A program made the position numbers and the translations under genes. A stretch of 64,000 nucleotides of DNA, taken from Phoma sp. XZ068. Lineage: Eukaryota; Ascomycota; Dothideomycetes; Pleosporales; Didymellaceae. Below the pieces are notes generated by a model, which searched no databases, was not told the origin of the DNA, and worked only from the letters and a program-made list of their open reading frames with translations. The stretch lies in assembly GCA_004835665.1 (NCBI GenBank), contig RBKR01000004.1:620001-684000 (forward strand), read 5' to 3'. Shown piece by piece: positions 12,101 through 22,604 of this stretch (positions are counted from its first letter, which is position 1; the number at the start of each line of letters is the position of its first letter).

Positions 12101-14269
12101 CTGTTAAGAATTGAAAGCTCCAGATGGGGAATTTCCCACTCTTATGCAGCCCGGATCAAGGCTCCGTTAAGACCAGCATGTTCGTTGTTAATGCACGTAT
12201 TCGTTAATTAGCCGGTCAATTGAACACGGTGAGCAAAATCTCTCTGCGAGATCCTTCGTCTTCATCCAGGCGCCTCGAGAGTTTCAGGTTGATCCGCCGC
12301 AAACTTTGGTCAGGGAAGGCTCAACCGCCGACGGAAATTTACTGCTGAGTCAATTGCCAACGCCAGGTGCTCGGTGATTGCGCAACGCGTCCGTTTGAAC
12401 GGGCCTAACAAAGGTCTGCAAGCCGGCGCAATGCCTGCAGCGGACACCACAAACTATCGGCCCTGGCGTACGCCTTTTGCGCAACCACCACCACGAGGAG
12501 GAGTGGCTAGAGTGAAGATCGTCGAGGCTGCTCGTCTTCCACGCAACGTCTGGCCCGATGTAACACGTTGTGGTCCAGGGAGTTGGAACTTGATCGGTGG
12601 TGCTCTTATCGATTGGCCATGCTGCCTGCCACGCTGTGTCGATCCGGAGACAGTTCTTCTAATGCGGTCAATGACAGGTTTTCGGCAAGGTTTCTTGCTT
12701 CGTTCCCCGTGCTTTTTATTAACCTTCCTCCGGCCGTTGACCCATGACGGCATGTTGGAATCCTTGATCGGATCGGATACTACGCTAGAGCGCAAAACAG
12801 GTCTTGCCATAGCGCGAGCCCCAACGCTACATTTCCACCAACTCCGTAGTTTCGCATTGATACACATAATGCGCAGGCTTCATTTCATCTGACCGCATTT
12901 GGTTTGTACACGGCTGAGTTCTGACGATGGCCATGCCCCTTCATTTCCCTTTGGGCAGCCTCATGCGACGTCAACAGTCAACAGCGTCCGTGCGAGGGAG
13001 CGACAATTTCTCCAAAGGAGTCGCGCTCGCTTCCTCCCGGACGTTTGGCCCTGCTAGGCGCATGCGCACGGTTGACTTCCAGACCACAGCCGATCAATCC
13101 GCCCCTCAGTCCCAATGAGCCTTGTCTCCAGCCACGATATCCGACTGAACCGCTCATCACCAGCTGTTCGGATATTGAAGCACGATGAGGATTCCTTATC
13201 AAGACAATACAGTCGTGGTATCGAATCCACTTTTGGCCGACTGCAACAGATTGAAGCCTGTTCGAAGGGTGTCTTGCTGCGTGATCTTGAATCTGTGCAC
13301 CGAAAGACTATGCTTTGTCTCTAGGTCCGACCCATGCCCTTATCGATTCGAAGTCCGATCGGCTCAACTGCTTCCCAGCTGAGCACATTATAACATGTTC
13401 ACGGTATTAATGGTCTGTCTGTATCGAATCCACACTTGAATCATGTCACATAGGGCAGACAAGTTCGTTCGTTTTAAGGCCTGAAGCATCATTAAACTAC
13501 GCCTGTAGCTGCTGCAAGCTGTTTTCGCTTGGCTCACATGGCGGTTGAGTAGCTTGCGGCGAATCTTAGCGCCACACAGTGGGAACCACTGCCAGAGTTT
13601 GCAGGACCCGGAAGCTATCTCCAGGGACGTCAGATGGCGGGAATACAAGGACACAGACCTCGGACGTTGCTCAGTTATTACTTGCTGTCAGCAGCTTTAA
13701 TGCTCATGCATATCCTTGCAACCATTCTTCCACTACCGCCCGCTTGACGCCACACATCGGCTGTCGTTGACCTGCGGCGTGCCGTTTTGTCTTGCTGCGG
13801 TCAAGCATTGCAACCATTATCCTCGCTGGTTGGTCCATCTCTAGCCGGCCGTCTTCCCTTCCTGTACGTTCGTTCCTACGCTTCCCCACCGCTACCCACC
13901 CGATTTTGCCTTCATTCATCTACCTTACCGACCTGGACCTGATCGCCACGCCAGCCCACGCGAGCCCTACTTGGCCGCGATCGTCGTTGCAGCAGCTCTC
14001 CCTGTCACCCTCCCATTGCTTCTTCGTCGCCCTACTTTGGGCACGAATCACAATCGAGCTTTCTGCCTGTACACCTTAAGCCTAGAACTTAGGGTAACGG
14101 CCGCCGAGCTCTGGGCCATAAGTGGACGCTGCTCCCGTGAACTCGCTTCTTCAATAAGTGTGTACGTTACTCCATCTCTTTCGGGAAACTCGAAATTTGA
14201 CGCCTCCCAACCACTCATTTCGATGTCGAGTGTTTTTCCAAAGCCTCTCCCGCCCAGGCTTCACACTTC
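9112..14269. other. 5.2-kb interval without a supported gene
   Basis: I read both strands and found only scattered open frames without domains. The longest, 172 codons at 12374-12892, has no repeated sense of structure and ends in unrelated composition. A 27-bp tandem duplication lies at 10787-10840. From about 13.8 kb to 14.27 kb the plus strand becomes pyrimidine-rich, as in fungal promoters and leaders, and probably serves the gene at 14270. Non-coding transcripts cannot be excluded. Confidence 0.5.
10787..10840. repeat. perfect 27-bp tandem duplication
   Basis: Two identical 27-bp units sit head to tail at 10787-10813 and 10814-10840, each starting TGGCTCACTCTCTTAAGCAC, followed by the first bases of a diverged third copy (TGGCCCACTG). 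The identity suggests a recent slippage or repair event. Confidence 0.9.
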
Positions 14270-15796
14270 ATGATGCTCACACTTTCTAAGCCAGCGAAGT
14301 GGGATTTCGACGTCAAAACTCATGACTATCACCCGTCATTCTCAACCTCCACCATTCGGCATTCACCAAAGCTCAACGGTGAGCCATCGCCTCCCTATTC
14401 GGCTGGGCCAAACTACGCCATGAGCACATCTCATCGTGGGCTCCCTCCGCCGTCGGCAATGACATTGCCAGATCCGGGACGAGGTCCTCCACCACTACAG
14501 ACTTCCATAGGATCATCCTCTCTGGGCGCTTTACCTCCGGCACCAAGTCAATGGCAAGGCTCTGAGGATGGCATGAAGAACTGGCTAGCGGCAAAGGCTG
14601 AAGAGGAAAAGCGGAAGCAGGAGGAGGAGAAGACTCGCCAGGAGAACCTGAAGCTGGAGCAGAGAAAAATCGAACACTCAATGCTTCGAGAGTCGATGCA
14701 AGGTGGCATTCCGCCGCACCTTGTTCCTATTATTTTTGCCGGCATTGGCGGAGGAGATCTTGCCAACATCAGTGCCGAATGGATCCAACAATATACTGCA
14801 CAGGTGCAAGCTGCGCATCAACAGGCACAGGCCCAAGCACAGGGACAGGTGTCTCCCGACATTCGACGGGAAACGAGATTGCTAGGCCAACAGCCGCAGA
14901 CAGTATACACTGGACAACCTCCAGCGTCACAGACGATCCTTCCACCTACCGCAGTGTTGCCAGGTCAGCCTCTTCCAGCACATTCACAACAGTATTCCAG
15001 CGAAAGGCCACCACCGGGTCCTAGTCATGCCGGTCCACCTACATCCGCCCCCCGTCCTCTCCACCAGTCGCAGCTACCAAAGCTCACCACGAACGAGATG
15101 CACATTCAGCAGCCACCATCAGCACAACCGGGAGTACAGCAACTCCAACAGACTCAGAACACGCAGGAACAATCTTCGCCATCGATTTACTTCCATCACT
15201 GGGTTCCTCCAACCTCACAACAGGACAAAAATACAAGCGGAAATCCGCCCGCGACGCCCTCAGGTAAATACAAATCTTCGCCCTCTACCTCATACCAATC
15301 TCGTCAACGTGCGACGTCTCATGCGTCTGACCGTGAGTACATCAGCTCCCCCAAGAAGCGGAAGGCCCAAGGCCCTCACGCAGCGCCACCGCCCCCAACA
15401 TCGGCACCACAATCCTATACATCACCCTCCTTCTCGCATGTATCGACGTCATCGGCATCAACGCCCGGACGACGAGGACACGCACGAGCCCGTTCAGATG
15501 CGTCTGCACGAGGTGCAGAGGGTTCTATGAGCCGTCGTGGCACGGTGTCTGGTCTGGCAAACGAGACACGACAGAGTGACATCCAGGATCCTCCAAGAGC
15601 TCCAGAAGGAAGGCATTCGCACAACCCAGATGTGCCGTACGGAAGTCCTCCACAGCGAAGTGAATCTCGAGGCTACGTTCAGCAGCCTGCTGCACCAACT
15701 GCCGGATCGGGCCAACCTGAAACACCCAAGTTCGAGACGCATCAGCAATGGAGTCGTGGATATCACTCGTCTCCCAAACGGGAAGCTGATCATTAG
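14270..15796 (+). CDS. Pro/Gln/Ser-rich coiled-coil protein of unknown function
   Basis: A single exon encodes 508 residues. I do not recognise the family. The N-terminal third contains a structured-looking block: residues about 100-145 are a charged coiled coil (WLAAKAEEEKRKQEEEKTRQ onward), followed by HSMLRESMQGGIPPHLVPII and the glycine loop FAGIGGG, then a second helix (ISAEWIQQYTAQVQAAHQQ). The remaining 320 residues are low-complexity (Pro, Gln, Ser) with a basic cluster SPKKRKAQ that could act as a nuclear localisation signal. Low-complexity activation-type regions plus a basic cluster suggest a nuclear or transcription-related role, but this is only inference. The frame is closed by a stop shortly upstream, so 14270 (or the adjacent ATG at 14273) is the start. 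Confidence 0.75.
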   Translation: MMLTLSKPAKWDFDVKTHDYHPSFSTSTIRHSPKLNGEPSPPYSAGPNYAMSTSHRGLPPPSAMTLPDPGRGPPPLQTSIGSSSLGALPPAPSQWQGSEDGMKNWLAAKAEEEKRKQEEEKTRQENLKLEQRKIEHSMLRESMQGGIPPHLVPIIFAGIGGGDLANISAEWIQQYTAQVQAAHQQAQAQAQGQVSPDIRRETRLLGQQPQTVYTGQPPASQTILPPTAVLPGQPLPAHSQQYSSERPPPGPSHAGPPTSAPRPLHQSQLPKLTTNEMHIQQPPSAQPGVQQLQQTQNTQEQSSPSIYFHHWVPPTSQQDKNTSGNPPATPSGKYKSSPSTSYQSRQRATSHASDREYISSPKKRKAQGPHAAPPPPTSAPQSYTSPSFSHVSTSSASTPGRRGHARARSDASARGAEGSMSRRGTVSGLANETRQSDIQDPPRAPEGRHSHNPDVPYGSPPQRSESRGYVQQPAAPTAGSGQPETPKFETHQQWSRGYHSSPKREADH

Positions 15797-18086
15797 CCTG
15801 AAGATTAGAGTTCAGCGTCGCTTTCGCAAGCTGTTTCGGCTACCGCTACCGTCCCGCTTTTTCGCTGGACCAAGAGATCAAGATCACGCGAGTTGCGGTA
15901 TGAACGGCATTTATCGCACGTCATCTGAGAGGAAGGACGCCACAAGCAATCTCATGTCTGCAGTCTCGAACTTGCAAGCATGTCAAGCGAAATGAGCTCC
16001 ACAAACACCGAAGACCCCTCATCTTGAACTCGAGCGCACGGCCCCCACCCCACCACGCAACAACCTCTCATCTCTTGAGATTGCAGGGCAATATCGTTTA
16101 CAGAAGCGCGCACCCCCGCCAACGGGCAGGATCGAGCATGCGGCTTACCAGTCTAATCGCCTTCCCGTCATTACTCGCGGGCTCTACCCGCTTCTAGCAG
16201 GGGTTCCGAGTGGCTGCATCTATTCGTCCTCGCACTCGGATCCTCTCATTCTGATGCTTCTGGCGCTTCCAACTCTCAGCCTTGCTCCACGGTGACATCG
16301 CACGATTTCATTGATGCATGTCCAATGGCAGGTTGGTGGGCATGGATGGGTCTGACATCATTCGCGTCCCCACCTCTATCCGGCTGCTTCAGTCGCTGCA
16401 TGCCTGAAGAGGTTCCTCGTCAGCTGCTACGCGATCCTTTCGTTTCAGCGAGCCTCAAAAGACACACCGCCTGTAGCAGAGAAAAACTCGGTCAGCATGT
16501 GAATGCATGCAAATCTCTTTCTGCGATTGGTCATATTGTCCTCCTGGTCTCTGCATACCAATCGGCCCTTCTGCATACATTGTTGTCTCGAGTCCTGGCT
16601 GTGAGTTGCAATTGCTATATCACAGTGCAAGTCGGTACATCACATGTCTTGCCGCGGTCTTGGCACCCGTTTTTGTGCCTGTATTGGGCATGTGGTTCTT
16701 CTTCGTAACGGCTTCGGACTTCCGATTGCGCTTAGACACCTTGTCGCTCCCGTCTCGGGCAATGGTTACCCTTTGCGTCCGACATTTCGTCATTGTATAC
16801 GGTCGGCAAAATCCTTCACTTCCTTCGGCAGTCTCGCTTGTGAACGATATCTTAGCATCAACGGCTTGATCTTCACATGGTATTCCAGCACTATTGTATA
16901 TTCTCTACTGCATCAAGACCAGAGTGCAGGTCATCGGCGCTTTCACATTCCTTCTCATTGGCGGTGCATCTATTCTTCGTGTCGGCTCTTCTTCATTTCG
17001 TCTTCCTCGTGGGCTCCTCTGTTGGCTGCAAATTGTTCATCATATACCCCGGTCCCCATACTTGATTGGTTTTGTTCTTGACAAGTGGGCTACACTGTCT
17101 CGCATTTGTCCTTCTGATCTTGCATATTCTTCCAGGCGTTATCCTGTACGTACTTAGGGATGTTTTTCGGGTCAGGCGTGCGGTCACCTGGATTATGGGG
17201 CCGACGCATGGAGTTGGGCTTGCAGTGGGGGGCCACCGTGGACCCGCTGCTTGTGTATATCACGGTTTTCGGAAAACATGCATATTACAATATATAGAGC
17301 AAGCAGGGGACGACTGGCATGGCTGGGCACCGCTTTCTAGAGCGACATACCCGCCAGCCTGCCAGCGCATTCTGTCTTGTCTGACACACCCAAACACTCG
17401 CCTTCATGCTTCAACATGCCCACCAGACCCATCAACGTCGTGCTATGCTACGTTTCAACGTGCGTCTTGCTACCATTACCGACACTGTGGATTCTGGCGC
17501 TTAGGGGTGGCTGCTTCTGGAAGTGATTGGATTGGCGCTGAGGTGGCGCTTCCTGCAACGATGGTGGGACAACTGATCCTTCTCACCGTGCAGTGAGAAG
17601 ATCTCTCGTGCGAGTGAGGCTGTTCGAATGGTGTGAGGTGTGTATAATGTGGAACAGACCCAGAAGACGGGTTTGCGGTCAAGGCGGTAGTGCAGAGACA
17701 GTATACCGGGAAAAAGCAACGGTCAAGTCTTCCGATGCCCAAGCGTTGAAACCCGAGACCCACAAGCATGTGAGTAATTACTGAGACAGCATGGCCTTTT
17801 ATCCTTTGTACAGTCGAGTTCATGTTGATTTACAAAAGCATGCCTGCGCCACGAGGCGGGGCAAGTGTGGCTGGCAACTGCCCCGCAGTGGTGGGTCGGC
17901 AAGAGCGAGCTGTCAGACGCCGCATGGCAAACAAGTCGGTCGCTGCCTGACCAAACTTCTCTCACCCGCACATCACCTTGCCCTCCCTCACACTCGAATT
18001 ACAGCTCTACGCCCCAAGAGCGCTACGGCTCCGCCTCCACTTGACGTCACACAATACCACTCTAAAGCGGGAACACAGCAGTCAAC
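15797..18086. other. 2.3-kb interval, 3' region and RUB1 promoter
   Basis: No gene is supported. Overlapping hydrophobic open frames between 16.3 and 17.2 kb arise from T- and C-rich sequence and have no domain. The first part probably includes the 3' UTR of the upstream gene. The final 150 bases are the RUB1 promoter with a perfect TGACGTCA element. Confidence 0.55.
18042..18049. promoter_or_regulatory. CRE palindrome upstream of RUB1
   Basis: A perfect TGACGTCA lies 37 bp before the RUB1 ATG. This octamer is the classical binding site of ATF/CREB-type bZIP factors (Atf1/AtfA in fungi), which respond to stress. It is expected about once per 65 kb by chance, so its location immediately upstream of a gene is suggestive, not conclusive. 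Confidence 0.45.
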
Positions 18087-18565
18087 ATGCAGATCAAGTA
18101 CGCGTCCACACCAGACAGCCTATTACAGCTTGAAATGTCGCAGGAAGGGATGCTAACACCACATTAGAGTACGAACCCTCACTGGAAAGGAGATCGAACT
18201 CGACATCGAACCTGACTACAAGGTACGTCACCTTGCACCGCCTTCCCTCCTTCACACGAAGCCCTCTCCGACGATATTAGTCGCACCCACGCATTCGCAG
18301 ATGATGTTATAGATACAAAGCGCATGCTAATGGGAATCAGGTGTCGAGGATAAAGGAGCGCGTTGAGGAGAAGGAGGGCATCCCGCCGGCACAGCAGCGC
18401 TTGATTTACGGAGGCAAGCAGATGTATGTCCACGCAAGTGTACCCAGGAATCAGAACTAGGTGCTGATGTTCGATTTTAGGGCCGACGATAAGACTGCTG
18501 CAGACTACCAGCTCGAGGGTGGTGCAACGCTTCACTTAGTACTTGCCCTCCGTGGCGGCTGCTGA
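18087..18565 (+). CDS. RUB1: RUB1/NEDD8 ubiquitin-like modifier
   Basis: Exons 18087-18097, 18168-18222, 18341-18423 and 18481-18565 encode 77 residues. The protein starts MQIKVRTLTGKEIELDIEPD and ends LHLVLALRGGC, the ubiquitin fold with the NEDD8-type LALRGG end. It is matured by removal of one residue (Cys77) to expose Gly76, activated by the Uba3/Ula1 E1 and Ubc12 E2, and attached to cullins to switch on SCF-type ubiquitin ligases. Ala at position 72 (ALRGG instead of RLRGG) is the residue that separates NEDD8 from ubiquitin in E1 choice. Exon 1 has only 11 coding bases; intron 1 (18098-18167) has GTACGC, GCTAAC and TAG. Intron 2 is the longest found here (118 nt). The splice pattern is fixed by perfect restoration of the fold. 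Confidence 0.96.
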
Positions 18566-18979
18566 GTCCCTTTCCATCCTCCTAGAGCTCGTTGAAAGAT
18601 CTGATACTGACGTCTCTCTGGGTACGCTGGCTGCTGTTTCGGCTTGATGCCAGCGTTTGAGTTCGTCGCGCTTGGCGAAAGTATTCAGTTGACCATGTGG
18701 ACAAGCGTAATGACGGACACCATTCTACAAAGATGGGGGGACGTTGCGGTCATAACAGGTGCGCAGCATCACGGAGCCTAGAAACACTATCGATCTGAAT
18801 GTGATAGACAAGACCGTGGGTCGTTTCGTGTCTAATTTACATATATCATGCCCACCATCTGCTATACACCACCTCCAGCCATACGTTGATTATCTACCTG
18901 GCAGGTATATTAGCGACACAAAGGGTTCCAGAACCGAGACCTAGACGTATGTTGCTAATAACTTAGGTCGTACTGCACT
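18566..18979. other. convergent intergenic region
   Basis: About 410 bases separate the ends of RUB1 (plus) and the zinc-cluster regulator (minus). It should hold both 3' UTRs. I see no gene. Confidence 0.7.
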
Positions 18980-21467
18980 CTACATGTTGAACCCAAACCC
19001 AAAGTTGTTATCTCCCTGGAAGCCGCCATCGAAGATCCCTATCCCCGCCGTAACCAGGCTATCGAACTGACCCCAGCTTGTCAGGTCTGCCATAACACTG
19101 TTCGACGGCATGTAGTTCGAATTGAACATGGTGCTGTCCGGTGTTTGCGGCACGTTGTTGTAAAAGTTCGCAGTCATGTCTGGACTAGCACCATTCTGCA
19201 GAGTCGCTTCTGGAAGCGTTGATACCGTCGAGTTCGTATGGTTCTGGTCCGTAACACCAGCACCAGGTACAGGCAACGGCGTCGCTCCCGCAAAGCCAGA
19301 CCCGGGTCGATCCTGCTGATTCGTCTGCCTCACAGCCTCTAATCTCAGCTCCTCAAGTACTACACAGTACCGTCGCGCCAAACAGTCCGTCTCGCTGATA
19401 CTCTCCAATTGTCTCTGGCACTTCTGCCCTGCAGAGAAGTACCCCTCGCACTGCCCAGGCGTAAGCAGATGTTGTCGGATCCGGTATATGTACAGCACCA
19501 CCACCGCGCAGAACGCGTAGTACTGCGTAAACCAAAACGCTCGGAACAGATTCGAACTCGTAAAGACATCGTCGACCACCCTCACAATATTCATTGCAGC
19601 ATCCAAACAACTCGCAATATTCGCACTGGTATCTGCCGGCGCCCGATAGCTCGGATGGCTTCTGATGCCCGTCAAATTTGCAAAGTTCGACAGCAGGAAT
19701 GGTCGATGGATCAATAGCATGGCGTGGTAGTACGCGAGGTTCAACACACCGCGTTGCCGCTGGTATATTGGAATGAGCAGTGAGGATTCGATACCGGCGG
19801 CGTCCAGGAAGGGACCCAGTTCGGCGCGCCAAACGTCTAGGTCTTTGGTGTACTTGGCGCTGAGCTCGATGCGCAGGGCGAGGGAGGGAGGGCGGATGGG
19901 GTACAAGTCGCGCAGCACGAGGGAGACGATGCGTGTGAGTCTAGTCGCTGTTAGTCATGACCGGATTGTAAAATTTGCCCGGGTCCTTACTTGATATGTT
20001 CCACGGGCGCCATCATTTGCGAAGGTGACTTCGAGCTGGACGGCGCGATATATTGTGTGTGAAGATCGCAGTCATTGACAACAGTAGGCAGTTCTTGATC
20101 AATATCCTCGTCTTTAAACGTTCGCGGTCGTCCCAGAGCAGCTGAAAGGTATTTGTCGAGTGAGTACGCCACCCAAAACGTCCGTCTCCGGCTTTCCAGT
20201 TCTACGTAGTCGACTGTTGCTGATGGATCGTACCTTCTCCCACGGTTGAGTCCTATGGCAAGTGCAAGGTGAGAAGTTGTTCCGAAGAGAGACCAGCAAT
20301 GGTTGATGCGTGATTGTGTAAGGAGGTAAAAACACTGCAGGAGTCGTGCTTGCACACTTGCTAGTCGGACTGCACCACGTTCTTTCGATAGTTGGTGTTC
20401 TGCTGCGAAGAAATAGCGTGCACTGTTCTCCCGCGTTGTGCTTCCGGGTGGCATGTACGCCTGTGCTTGTGCGAAGACAATGAGAAGAAGTGCAGTTTTC
20501 GCAGCCGCATCCTCTTTTGCATGCATGTCGCCCTGGGTCTCATAGAACTCGTGCACCCACTTCTCGATAGTTGGTCGATGTATGAAGCGATGGGTTGGAG
20601 CGGCGTAATCAAAATACCTTTCCACCAGCCGCTGTGCGTCAGGTTTTGGAGGTAATACGAAAAATGTTGGATCAAATTCCGGCAATGGCGAATCTCCCCA
20701 AGCGAAAATAGATGAGTCTTGAGGTGTTGGAGTATTCTGGTGAAGTCTTTTTTGGATTCGAATCAAAAAAGATACACCAGAAGAGGAGCCAACGTAGTGT
20801 CCTTGCGAATCTGTTTGCGCTTGTGCTGGTTCTGGAGAGGTTCGTGATGTCGAGTCACGGTTGGAGTCTTCATTGTTGCCATTAACTCGATTCACTCTTT
20901 CCAGGATTGGGCGGTCATGTGCTGAAGGAGTACTAAGACCATGCCCTCCATATTGGAAAGATGGGAGATCGTTAAGCGGATTATCGATAGGCACTGTGTT
21001 TGGCTGCGTGTTGCCGGCTTTGGAAGCTGCAGACATAGCCGCCTCGTCGACCATAACGGACGGCAATCTCCCGCGAGTGTATTGTGCGGTATATTCACAG
21101 GATAGACCGGCACGTAGACATAACGTACACGGGCAGCGACCCGTGCATCGCGTCTTCTTTCTGGACTGTTTGTCAGCATCATAATATTATACTTCGATAG
21201 AACGAGGTAGTGTTGTATTTGTGCATCTTCACGACTATGGACTCACTTCTTGCATCTGTCGCATGCTCTGCTGACCCTGGTCCTCTCTCTTTCTTCTCTG
21301 CGTCGTTTGGCTGGCGGTGATCGCTGGTCACTTGACCCAGCATTGGACGGCGTCGTTGCCGAGGTCGTTGCACCTTCCGCAAGGTCGTTGTGACGGTTGG
21401 CAGCTACCCATGATGAGGGACTTACTCCGGCATCAGAAGGTGCTTGTGGCGGGCTCATCCCATCCAT
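18980..21467 (-). CDS. Zn(II)2Cys6 fungal-specific transcription factor
   Basis: On the minus strand exons 21467-21247, 21160-19991 and 19940-18980 give 783 residues. A basic N-terminal run (PPAKRRREERERTRVSRA) leads into the zinc cluster: C69-x2-C72, x6, C, x5, C-x2-C, x6, C (CDRCKKKKTRC then PCTLCLRAGLSC), with one extra Cys in the loop. Intron 1 (21246-21161, GTGAGT donor) splits the cluster; the acceptor that keeps frame is CCAG just after an out-of-frame ACAG. The middle homology region (about residues 260-560, with PTHRFIHRPTIEKWVHEFYE and SRRRTFWVAYSLDKYLSAAL) is the Fungal_trans domain. The C-terminus is rich in Asn, Ser, Gly and Phe and may activate transcription. It should bind CGG-type DNA in the nucleus. 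The regulated pathway is unknown and no obvious target cluster lies next to it. Confidence 0.9.
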
Positions 21468-22604
21468 TGCAAATGGAGATCAATCGATAGGCGATGCACA
21501 AGGTGGATAACTCACGGAGTCATTGTCCGAAAATCGCGGGGACGGAAAAGCGGCTGGCGCCACACGTGACATCGCGTTCTGGATAAGCGCGGCTTCTATT
21601 TCTCACTCACAGTTCTTCTATTAAAGAAGTACCTACATGCATAACGTCGGACTATTTGCCTTCACATGGACTGGACTGCCACAAGACCTCTATGACGCCA
21701 TTTTCTTGCTATCTCGTCACGCCTGGCGTGACACTTCCTTTTGAACATCATCGCGAACATATTCACGGTTGATATATGGAAATATCAGTCCATATGACGA
21801 GCGATTGGAAGCTGTTGGTGTGTCTCTCTCGTAGCTTGCAGGAGTTGCGACTCAGCTACACTAGGCAATGCACTACCTAGTACATCCCAGCACCTGCTTA
21901 TTCTCATCTTGATCTGTCGCTTCGAACCTCGATCTCTAGTTGGCAGACAGTTGCCTGCCGCTTGTCATAGTGTGTGCCTATCACTTCACATGCGTATAGC
22001 TAAGGGCTAAGGGTAGTGAGCAGCCTACATGCCACCGAAGAGGTGATTTAGAGCTATGTCGAGGGCTCGAGGTCCATCCTATAGCTAGATGAAGCGTGAT
22101 ACAGGTCGGATAAGTGAGAGCTTTCGGAGGAACATAGTAGATGCAGGTAGTGCTGAAGAAGATCATTAAAAGACGTTGGCTAGGGTCATGCATGGAGGAA
22201 AAGCGCAGTGTCATGTGTGTCATTCAATGTTCGAGAGTGAAAGAGGTACGGATCACCTGCAATGCCAGTATCAGCGCAGTCAAAGTGCCTGGACTGACTC
22301 AATCCATGGGTTAGGAAAAGAGCGGTAAGAACCGTTCTCTATAAAGTCTCGATGGTCGTTCCGTCAAGTCTCGGAAATGCAGGGAAGCGGCCATTACGAA
22401 GGCCCAAGTGAAGACTATGTGAACCATGCTTTGCCAAACAATGGCTGTCGTTGTGGTTTGCGGTCAGTATAGTATCCAACATACCACGATGCGCAGCCAT
22501 AGCGCCTGAGCAACAACGTGCGTCAGTACCGACAGAAAGGCACATCCAAACTCTCCCTGTAATACCCTAGCTCAGCGGCCACACTGGACTGTAGCCAGAA
22601 TGTT
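21468..22604. other. promoter of the zinc-cluster gene and intergenic DNA
   Basis: No gene is supported. The part next to 21468 is upstream of the minus-strand regulator. Short open frames at 21981-22545 lack domains. Confidence 0.6.

Noticed and set aside
12374..12892. 172-codon plus-strand open frame
   Set aside because: No recognisable domain, and its antisense frame is just as long, which points to composition.
13200..13440. ATCGAATCC strings resembling a tRNA T-loop
   Set aside because: No flanking T-stem, acceptor stem or anticodon arm could be folded.
16292..17160. Overlapping hydrophobic plus-strand frames suggesting a membrane protein
   Set aside because: Three frames are open at once in T/C-rich DNA and none has a consistent pattern of helices or splice sites.
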